From contig JANWXA010000031.1 in assembly GCA_025055465.1 (NCBI GenBank), positions 1-13,012 on the forward strand: 13,012 bases of DNA, read 5' to 3'. The stretch's first letter is position 1, and every line of letters starts with the position of its first letter. The DNA is from Candidatus Kapaibacterium sp. (lineage in GTDB: Bacteria; Bacteroidota; Ignavibacteria; Kapaibacteriales; HRBIN21). The notes below the pieces were generated by a model. That model saw only the letters and a program-made list of their open reading frames with translations, was not told where the DNA came from and did no database searches. The translations under genes were made by a program, and so were the position numbers. Shown piece after piece: positions 6,154-12,110 of the stretch.

Positions 6154-7953
6154 GTGCCCAGGATGGGAACGGTATTGGAAGTCCGAGATTTGAGCACGGA
6201 GTTCCGTTCTGAGCAGTACTGCGTGCGTGCCGTAGACCGCGTGAGCTTTCGCTTAGAGCGTGGAAGAGCTCTGGGAATTGTGGGGGAGTCCGGCTCTGGA
6301 AAGTCCGTCACAGCGCTCTCTATTTTGCGCCTTGTGCCAACCCCACCGGGGCGAATCGTGGGCGGTCAGGTCCTTTTCCACCATCGGGACTCTACTGTCG
6401 TGGACCTGCTCGAGCTCCCCGAGCACGAAATGCAACGGTATCGCGGCAACCGCATCGCTATGATTTTCCAGGAGCCCATGACCTCGCTCAACCCGGTCTT
6501 CCGCTGCGGAGAGCAAGTCATGGAGGCCCTGATGCTCCATCGCGGGATGAGTCGCCACGAAGCGCGTCAACGCACGATAGAGCTTTTCAGCGAAGTTGGC
6601 CTCCCCGATCCTGAACTGATGGCTGACCGCTATCCACACCAGCTCTCTGGAGGGCAAAAGCAGCGCGTCATGATTGCTATGGCAATGAGCTGCGAGCCCG
6701 ATATCCTGATTGCCGACGAGCCCACCACTGCTTTAGATGTCACGGTACAGGCGACCATCTTGAAGCTGATGCGTCAACTACAGCGCTCGCACCAAATGGC
6801 GCTTATCTTCATTTCGCACGATCTGGGAGTCATCGCGGAAATCGCCGACGAGGTGGCCGTCATGTACAAGGGGAGCATCGTAGAATATGGACCGCTGGAG
6901 CACATTTTTACCACACCCCACCACCCATATACGAAAGGCCTGTTGGGCTGCCGACCACGTCTGGAGCGAAAACTTCGCATCTTACCAACAGTCCGAGACT
7001 TCATGGAAGAGCTCCCCGATGGAACTATTCGCGAGCGCCTCCACATAAGTGTCCACGAATACATAGACTCGCTGAGCCTTTCGCCCGCCGAACTCCAGGT
7101 CCGCAAGGCTGCCCTCAACCAACGTCCTGTGCTGCTCCGTGTGGAAGACCTTCGTGTGCACTTCCCCATTCGCAAGGGCCTTTTCAGCGGCATCCGTGGT
7201 TACGTCAAGGCCGTAGATGGCATATCCTTCACCATCCGTGAGGGGGAAACCCTCGGCTTAGTTGGGGAGTCTGGGAGCGGGAAGACTACGACTGGACGGG
7301 CAATTCTGCGCCTTATAGAACCTACTGGTGGGCGAATCTTCTTCGATGGCAAGGACGTACGTGCTCTTTCTGCTGCCGAGCTCAAAGGACTCCGCCGGCA
7401 GATGCAAATCATTTTCCAAGACCCTTATGCCTCCCTCAACCCACGGCTTTCCGTAGGGAGCGCTCTTCTGGAAGTGCTGCGTGTACACAATCTTTTCGCC
7501 TCTGACAAGGAACGCCGCGAGTATATTTTCTGGCTCTTGCAGCGCGTCGGCTTGGAACCCCGGCACTTCTGGCACTATCCGCACGAGTTCTCCGGTGGCC
7601 AACGCCAGCGCATTGGCATAGCACGGGCGCTCGCCGTTCAACCCCGCTTCATCATTTGTGACGAGCCCGTTTCTGCTCTGGATGTCTCCGTTCAGGCACA
7701 AGTGCTCAACCTGTTAGTAGAACTACGGGAAGAATTCGGGCTGACCTACCTGTTCATCACGCACGACTGGAGCGTGGTCAAATTCATTAGCGACCGCATA
7801 GCCGTCATGCAGTCAGGGCGCATCGTAGAGCTGGGCGATGCCGAAGAGCTTTACGTCAATCCCCAACATGAGTATACTCGCACACTTATTGCTGCCATTC
7901 CCGCAGCCACATTGGAGAAACTGCAGCACAGTGCACGCCTTGCCTCCGCATGA
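6154..7953 (+). CDS. Oligopeptide ABC transporter ATP-binding protein, DppD-DppF fusion
   Basis: Two complete ABC ATPase domains in one chain of 599 residues (596 from ATG 6163, equally likely as the start). Domain 1 has GESGSGKS (residues 41-48 from the ATG), LSGGQKQR, ILIADEPTTALDV and FISHD. A short oligopeptide-transporter C-terminal piece (HHPYTKGLLGCRPRLE, near 253) follows it. Domain 2 has GESGSGKT (368-375), FSGGQRQRIG, FIICDEPVSALDVS and FITHD, plus a further HEYTRTLIAAIP tail. All catalytic motifs look intact. This is the architecture of DppD/DppF or YejF-type ATPases that power peptide or nickel uptake at the inner membrane. No permease or solute-binding gene is nearby, so the transporter must be assembled from products encoded elsewhere. 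The stop overlaps the next ATG by 4 bp. Confidence 0.92.
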   Translation: MPRMGTVLEVRDLSTEFRSEQYCVRAVDRVSFRLERGRALGIVGESGSGKSVTALSILRLVPTPPGRIVGGQVLFHHRDSTVVDLLELPEHEMQRYRGNRIAMIFQEPMTSLNPVFRCGEQVMEALMLHRGMSRHEARQRTIELFSEVGLPDPELMADRYPHQLSGGQKQRVMIAMAMSCEPDILIADEPTTALDVTVQATILKLMRQLQRSHQMALIFISHDLGVIAEIADEVAVMYKGSIVEYGPLEHIFTTPHHPYTKGLLGCRPRLERKLRILPTVRDFMEELPDGTIRERLHISVHEYIDSLSLSPAELQVRKAALNQRPVLLRVEDLRVHFPIRKGLFSGIRGYVKAVDGISFTIREGETLGLVGESGSGKTTTGRAILRLIEPTGGRIFFDGKDVRALSAAELKGLRRQMQIIFQDPYASLNPRLSVGSALLEVLRVHNLFASDKERREYIFWLLQRVGLEPRHFWHYPHEFSGGQRQRIGIARALAVQPRFIICDEPVSALDVSVQAQVLNLLVELREEFGLTYLFITHDWSVVKFISDRIAVMQSGRIVELGDAEELYVNPQHEYTRTLIAAIPAATLEKLQHSARLASA

Positions 7954-8756
7954 TTGAGGTCTGTAACCTGACAAAGCGCTTTGGCCCCAAGCTGGTGCTC
8001 AGGGATGTTTCCCTCCACATTCCAGCGGGGCAAACTACCTGCATCATCGGACGTTCTGGCTCAGGGAAAACCGTCCTCCTCAAGCACATCGTTGGTCTCC
8101 TGCGCCCAGAGACTGGAACCATCCGGATTGACGGACAGGACGTCACGCGTCTCAGCCGTCAAGAGTGGTTCCACTTCCGCCGACGCTTCGGCTATGTATT
8201 CCAGGGCTCGGCACTCTTTGACTCACTCACTGTCTTCGAAAATGTTATCGTTGGACTCTACGAGCGCGATATCCGCAGCCCCCAATTTCTCCACAGCGAG
8301 GCGCAGCGAGTGCTGAGCGCCGTGGGCCTCCTACCCTCAATAGAGGATGCCACAAGCCGAGAATTTCAGCAGGAGTATAAGCTCCTCTGCCGGAAATACC
8401 CTTCCGACCTTTCCGGCGGCATGCGCAAGCGAGTTGGGATTGCCCGAGCCCTGGTAGGGCAGCCCGAGTATATTTTCTATGATGAGCCTACAAGCGGACT
8501 GGACCCAATAACCTCCGAGCAAATAGACCGCCTCATCGCCGAGCTGGCGCGACGTCTGAATGTCACCTCCGTTGTCATCACCCACGACTTGTTCACCGTC
8601 TTCCGTATCGCCCAACGGGTGGCTCTGATCGAGGAGGGTTCCATCCTGTTTACCGGCACCCCGGCAGACATGCTCCAGAACCCTGAACCAATAGTGCAAC
8701 GGTTTTTGGAGCGCTACCTCTTGCCGCTCCACATTCCACAACTTTCATCCCCATAG
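7950..8756 (+). CDS. MlaF-like ABC ATPase (phospholipid / MCE-type transport)
   Basis: A 268-residue single ABC ATPase. Walker A GRSGSGKT is at 34-41, the Q-loop (VFQGSALFDSLTVFENV) at 83-99, signature LSGGMRKRVGIARAL at 154-168, Walker B YIFYDEPTSGLDPIT at 174-188 and the switch His at 212. The LSGGM signature, the SALFDSLTVFENV stretch and DPIT after the D-loop are typical of MlaF/Ttg2A ATPases. These work with an MlaE permease and an MlaD/MCE protein in lipid traffic between the two membranes. A 20-30-residue insert (about 106-152) precedes the signature. Translation is coupled to the preceding gene (ATGA overlap). No mlaE or mlaD is in the window. The C-terminus converges with and overlaps kynU by 12 bp. 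Confidence 0.85.
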   Translation: MIEVCNLTKRFGPKLVLRDVSLHIPAGQTTCIIGRSGSGKTVLLKHIVGLLRPETGTIRIDGQDVTRLSRQEWFHFRRRFGYVFQGSALFDSLTVFENVIVGLYERDIRSPQFLHSEAQRVLSAVGLLPSIEDATSREFQQEYKLLCRKYPSDLSGGMRKRVGIARALVGQPEYIFYDEPTSGLDPITSEQIDRLIAELARRLNVTSVVITHDLFTVFRIAQRVALIEEGSILFTGTPADMLQNPEPIVQRFLERYLLPLHIPQLSSP

Positions 8757-10028
8757 ATCTTGGGCCGCCTCATAAAGATGCTCGCCAAAACGGTGGACAT
8801 CCATGAAGCTATTGTAGAGCGGAACCGGAGCCAATCGGATGACGTTCGGCTGCCGCCAGTCGAGTACAATGTCCGCTTGACGAAGCCGCTCGTATAGTTT
8901 CTCGCCGTCTTGCTCCACCCACAACGATAACTGGCAGCCATGCTGCAAGGGCTTTTCCGGCGTAATAATCCGGATAGGTGCTCGAGGGAATCTCTGGCAG
9001 ACATGCTCCACCCAAGAGCGGGCATAGCTGACAAGCATGTCTCGCTTACGGCACAGCATGTCGAAACCAGCTTCGTGAAATAACTGCAATGCCACCCGAT
9101 GTACTGCTAACGGAAGCACCGGGGCGTTGCTCAGTTGCCATCCCTCTGCCCCGAAAGCTGGGCGGAATTCCGGCAACAAGTGAAAGCGTACCTCCGGGGG
9201 CGTTCCCCACCAGCCGCCAAATCGGACAAGCTCAGGATTGCTGCCATGGAGCTCGTGAACAAATATCCCCCCGACACCGCCCGGGCCAGAGTTGAGATAC
9301 TTGTAAGAACACCATGCTGCACCGTCTACACCCCAGTGATGCAAGCGGAGTTCTACGTTCCCAATGGCATGGGCCAAATCAAAGACAACGGCTGCTCCTA
9401 CGCTATGAGCTGCCTTCGTTATTGGTTCCAGCTCGAAGTACTGCCCCGTGTAGTAATGCACCCCGCTCATGAAGACCACCGCTACCTCTTCGCCCAGCTC
9501 TGTAATGCGTGCACAAATATCCTCCGTATGCAGCGTAGACTCTCCCGTGCGGGGCTCTACGAAAAGCAAATCCTGGGCAGGGTCCAGTCCGTGCCATCGT
9601 ATCTGCGTCTGGGCAATGTAGAGGTCCGAAGGAAAGGGGTATTGCTCCATGAGAATCTTCCGGCGCCGCCCCGCCGGACGATAGAAACTGGCAAGAAGTA
9701 GGTGGAGATTGACCGACAGCGAGTTCATCGCTACTACTTCCTGGGGCAGGGCACCGGCAAGCTCTGCTAAATACGCCGTTACCAAGCGGTGGTACGAAAA
9801 CCACGGGTAGGGTTCCGCAAAGTGCCCATCAACGGCCTGTTCAGCCCAGACACGCAGCTCCCGCTGCAGCGCTGACTCTACCTCCTTGGGCAACAGACCA
9901 AGGGAATTACCGCAGAAATAGACAACATCCGTCCCATTCCGCTGGGGAATCCAGAAACGATGCCGGAACGATGCTAACGGATCGGTCTCATCCAAATACC
10001 GAGCATACTCGGCTGTGTGCTCGTGCAT
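8745..10028 (-). CDS. kynU: Kynureninase (PLP enzyme)
   Basis: A 427-residue fold-type I PLP enzyme that cleaves kynurenine or 3-hydroxykynurenine to (3-hydroxy)anthranilate plus alanine. Recognisable blocks in order: YFCGNSLGLLPK (37-48), NSLSVNLHLLL (102-112), PFPSD (131-135, phosphate and ring contacts), FDLAHAIGN (216-224, with cofactor-binding Asp217 and His220), and CSYKYLNSGPG (240-250), in which Lys243 should form the Schiff base. GGWWG (271-275) and QLSNAPV (298-304) complete the active site. Full length with no visible defect. Its ATG lies 2 bp after the ACMSD stop, so the two are co-translated in one operon. There is no Shine-Dalgarno. The stop codon lies within the 3' end of the MlaF-like gene on the other strand, so no terminator hairpin can follow it without being in coding DNA. 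Confidence 0.95.
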   Translation of the reverse strand: MHEHTAEYARYLDETDPLASFRHRFWIPQRNGTDVVYFCGNSLGLLPKEVESALQRELRVWAEQAVDGHFAEPYPWFSYHRLVTAYLAELAGALPQEVVAMNSLSVNLHLLLASFYRPAGRRRKILMEQYPFPSDLYIAQTQIRWHGLDPAQDLLFVEPRTGESTLHTEDICARITELGEEVAVVFMSGVHYYTGQYFELEPITKAAHSVGAAVVFDLAHAIGNVELRLHHWGVDGAAWCSYKYLNSGPGGVGGIFVHELHGSNPELVRFGGWWGTPPEVRFHLLPEFRPAFGAEGWQLSNAPVLPLAVHRVALQLFHEAGFDMLCRKRDMLVSYARSWVEHVCQRFPRAPIRIITPEKPLQHGCQLSLWVEQDGEKLYERLRQADIVLDWRQPNVIRLAPVPLYNSFMDVHRFGEHLYEAAQDLWG

Positions 10029-10030
10029 CG

Positions 10031-11071
10031 TTACCGTTGCCGAGAGAATACCGTCCCCGGCTCTGCCACTGTCAGCCCAAGAAATTGCAGCGCGTTCCCA
10101 ACGAAAACTCGCTCCGCAACCTCTGGCTCCAGCCCGAGCTCATCAATGATGCGTCCATGCTCCAAGTCCCCCAGCGGAAAAGGATAATCCGTCCCATACA
10201 CCACACGTTCCGGACCAAAGGTTTCCAGAAGAAACCGCAGTGCTCGGGGATCATGTGTAACCGTGTCTACCCAGAAACGCCCGGTATACAAGCGCGGATT
10301 CTGCACTGCATGGACGTTACACAGATCCGGCCGCACTTCATACCCTCTTGCGATACGCCCCAACGTGAAGGCAAAAGAACCTCCTCCATGAGCGAAGAGT
10401 ACGCGTATTCGTGGAAAATGGTCAAAAACCCCCCCGAAGATAAAACTGCAGATAGCGAGGGTAGTCTCCGCCGGCATTCCCACCAGCCACTCCAGAAAGT
10501 AGTTCTGCAGGCGCTCCTGGCCCAACATATCCCACGGATGGACAAAGAGAGCAGCTCCAAACTCCTGTACCGCCTCGTAAAAAGGGAACAATTCTGGGGA
10601 ATCCAAATTGCGGCCTCCCACGTTCGAACCGATTTCCACGCCGGGGAAACCGAGCTGACACACACAGCGCTCCAGTTCGCGAATGGCATAGTCAGGGTCT
10701 TGCAAAGGCACTGTCCCCAAAGCCAGAAATCGGCCCGAATGGCGTGCTACAACCTCCGCCAGATGGTCGTTGAGAAACTGTGACCACTCGTAGCAATCTT
10801 GCGGCCGTGCCCAATAGCTGAAGAGCACGGGGACAGTGGAGAGCACCATAACACTGACCCCGTGCCGGTCCATGTCTTCCAGAATCCGTTCGGGATTCCA
10901 TGCATTTTCCCGTACCTCCCGAAAGAAGGTGCCATCATCGCGCACCATGCGTGCACGTCCCGGAGCATAATGTTCCAGGCGGATAAAGCCCCCATATCCG
11001 AAGCGCCTTTTGAGATCGGGCCACTCTACAGGCAGAATATGGGCATGGATATCAATTTTCCGCAAGCCCAT
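10031..11071 (-). CDS. 2-amino-3-carboxymuconate-6-semialdehyde decarboxylase (ACMSD)
   Basis: A 346-residue amidohydrolase-superfamily decarboxylase closely resembling human and Pseudomonas ACMSD from end to end, for example HILPVEWPDLKRRFGYGG, STVPVLFSYWA, FVHPWDM, VGMPAETT, FAHGGG and GTDYPFPLG. Predicted zinc ligands are His9, His11, His178 and Asp295. His228 is the catalytic base, and Arg51 and Arg239 match the substrate carboxylate-binding arginines of the Pseudomonas enzyme. It decarboxylates ACMS made by 3-hydroxyanthranilate dioxygenase. That steers the pathway toward 2-aminomuconate and central metabolism rather than quinolinate and NAD. It is co-transcribed with kynU (2-bp gap). 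A 53-bp gap separates it from the ribosomal-protein gene upstream, with no promoter element that I can see. Short extra C-terminal tail of about 13 residues. Bacterial gene symbols vary (nbaD, amnD), so none is given. Confidence 0.95.
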   Translation of the reverse strand: MGLRKIDIHAHILPVEWPDLKRRFGYGGFIRLEHYAPGRARMVRDDGTFFREVRENAWNPERILEDMDRHGVSVMVLSTVPVLFSYWARPQDCYEWSQFLNDHLAEVVARHSGRFLALGTVPLQDPDYAIRELERCVCQLGFPGVEIGSNVGGRNLDSPELFPFYEAVQEFGAALFVHPWDMLGQERLQNYFLEWLVGMPAETTLAICSFIFGGVFDHFPRIRVLFAHGGGSFAFTLGRIARGYEVRPDLCNVHAVQNPRLYTGRFWVDTVTHDPRALRFLLETFGPERVVYGTDYPFPLGDLEHGRIIDELGLEPEVAERVFVGNALQFLGLTVAEPGTVFSRQR

Positions 11072-11124
11072 TGGCTGAAACCCCGCCGTGCCGGAATTTC
11101 CTTGAGGCCAATCGCGTCTGCGAC

Positions 11125-11220
11125 TTAGCGTTTCTTCTTTTTATGGCGATTCTTCCGGCGTCGCTTCTTGAGCTTATGCCGGTTCATTTTGTACCGCTTC
11201 CGCTTACGTCCGCACGGCAT
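11125..11220 (-). CDS. AURKAIP1/COX24-domain small ribosomal protein (bS22-like)
   Basis: A 31-residue, extremely basic protein beginning MPCGRKRKRYKMNRHK and ending in KKKKR before TAA. About two thirds of its residues are Arg or Lys. This is the AURKAIP1/COX24 domain, present in the mitochondrial ribosomal protein mS38, in mycobacterial bS22 (about 33 residues) and in short proteins encoded across Bacteroidota. It binds rRNA in the small ribosomal subunit. The ATG lies 4 bp after the upstream TPR gene's stop. A GAGG overlaps that stop but only 2 nt from the ATG, so coupling to the upstream gene is likely. The identification rests on the basic pattern (RKRKRYKMxxHKxKKRxRKNRHK-like) and length; at this size, family assignment is good but not certain. 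Confidence 0.85.
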   Translation of the reverse strand: MPCGRKRKRYKMNRHKLKKRRRKNRHKKKKR

Positions 11221-11224
11221 GTCC

Positions 11225-11782
11225 TCACTGTGCTACTGTGACACGTTGCTGCAACGAATCCAACATCCGGAGAGCTTGTCGTGCCCGCTGACTCAGCGGG
11301 AGTGCCGGATGGAGACGGATAAGCTCCTCAAACGATTGCCGCGCCTGCCCCATCTTTCCTTGCTGTGCCAAAAGCACTCCGAGGTTGAAAAGAGCTATCG
11401 GGTGGTCGGGAAAGCGCTCCAGAACGTGGTGAAGCTCAGCTACCCCGGCCTCTTCCTCCCCGCTGGCAAAGAGGGCATAGGCAAAGTCAATCCGAACTTC
11501 CGCCTGTCCAGGATCGGCCGCTAAATACTGCCGATACAAGGGCACCGCCTCGGCAAAGCGACCCAGGTCGTAGTAAAAATTTGCTAACTCCAGCACGGCG
11601 GCAATGTTAGTAGGGTCTTGCGCAATTCGCTGCCGCAGCTCCCGGAGGCGTGCTTCCTGCTCTGGAGAGAGCTGCTGCCCCACTGCTGGGCGCACTGTCG
11701 GACGCACAGCCAGGCGAAGCCCCCACGACCCAAGAGCAAGAACGAGAACCAGGGATCCAATGAGAAAGAAAGCACGCAGCAT
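11225..11782 (-). CDS. Membrane-anchored TPR protein
   Basis: A 185-residue protein with one N-terminal membrane helix (FFLIGSLVLVLALGSWGL, residues 5-22). A proline-containing linker follows, then three tetratricopeptide repeats at about 60-91 (LELANFYYDLGRFAEAV), 94-126 and 128-160 (ALFNLGVLLAQQGKMGQAR). The layout resembles the TPR part of CcmI/NrfG-type assembly factors or generic TPR proteins, with the repeats outside the cytoplasm if the helix is a simple signal anchor. No cytochrome-c biogenesis gene is nearby, so no specific role is assigned. The start at ATG 11782 is chosen because it begins at the helix and lies one base after the HU stop; an in-frame ATG at 11941 would read through the HU gene. 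It sits in a tight operon between HU and the bS22-like gene. Confidence 0.8.
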   Translation of the reverse strand: MLRAFFLIGSLVLVLALGSWGLRLAVRPTVRPAVGQQLSPEQEARLRELRQRIAQDPTNIAAVLELANFYYDLGRFAEAVPLYRQYLAADPGQAEVRIDFAYALFASGEEEAGVAELHHVLERFPDHPIALFNLGVLLAQQGKMGQARQSFEELIRLHPALPLSQRARQALRMLDSLQQRVTVAQ

Positions 11783-11783
11783 C

Positions 11784-12065
11784 TCACTGCTGCTTCTGCA
11801 CCAGCTGAAGAAACTTCGGAGAAGGCTTGAAATCTGGCACCCGTCGTTCACCAAGAGGAACGGGCTGTCCCGTCCGAGGATTCCGCGCCATACGCGGGCG
11901 GCGCCACCGAGGAAAAAACGAACCAAAGCCCCGGAAATCAACTCGTTCCCCGCGAGCTACGTGTTCTTGGATGAACTCCAACAACCGCTCCATGACCTCA
12001 CGCACCCTCTTGGACTCCAGCCCAGTCTTCTGACTAACATACCGCACTGCATCCTGCCGCCGCAT
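11784..12065 (-). CDS. HU/IHF-family DNA-binding protein
   Basis: A 93-residue histone-like protein that bends and packages DNA as a dimer. N-terminal helices (MRRQDAVRYVSQKTGLESKR ...) lead into the beta-arm. GFGSF (46-50) and RNPRTGQPV (61-69) are the HU/IHF signature, and VPDFKPSPKF (76-85) is the conserved end of the saddle. The arm is unusually Arg-rich (FPRWRRPRMARNPR), and the family's usual P-A-F-K-P reads P-D-F-K-P. The start at ATG 12065 is chosen over an ATG at 12095 because it fits the family N-terminus and has a proper Shine-Dalgarno. First gene of the operon running to kynU, with a promoter-like element 36 nt upstream. Confidence 0.93.
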   Translation of the reverse strand: MRRQDAVRYVSQKTGLESKRVREVMERLLEFIQEHVARGERVDFRGFGSFFPRWRRPRMARNPRTGQPVPLGERRVPDFKPSPKFLQLVQKQQ

Positions 12066-12074
12066 CCGGAGGAG

Positions 12075-12079
12075 CCTCC
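12075..12079 (-). promoter_or_regulatory. Shine-Dalgarno (GGAGG) for the HU gene
   Basis: On the minus strand GGAGG lies 9 nt before ATG 12065. It fixes the HU start at that codon. It is the clearest ribosome-binding site in the window; most other genes here have none. Confidence 0.65.
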
Positions 12080-12101
12080 AGGCAAGACAATACATACCAC
12101 A

Positions 12102-12110
12102 ACAAACTTA
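12102..12110 (-). promoter_or_regulatory. Candidate -7 promoter element for the HU-kynU operon (TAAGTTTGT)
   Basis: On the minus strand TAAGTTTGT matches TAnnTTTGY exactly. Its first three bases are the TAA stop of the CBS-domain gene. It lies 36 nt before the HU ATG, so HU and the genes after it can be transcribed without the upstream gene. No clear -33 TTTG is seen inside the CBS gene's end. Confidence 0.5.

Noticed and set aside
6154..7953. ABC-F type translation factor or UvrA-like reading of the double ABC protein
   Set aside because: The oligopeptide-type HPYT piece after domain 1 and the DppD/DppF motif set fit a peptide-transporter fusion; the ABC-F linker is absent.
9971..10783. 270-residue plus-strand frame antisense to kynU and ACMSD
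   Set aside because: Both minus-strand proteins are strong family matches; the antisense product is unpatterned and is a by-product of high G+C.
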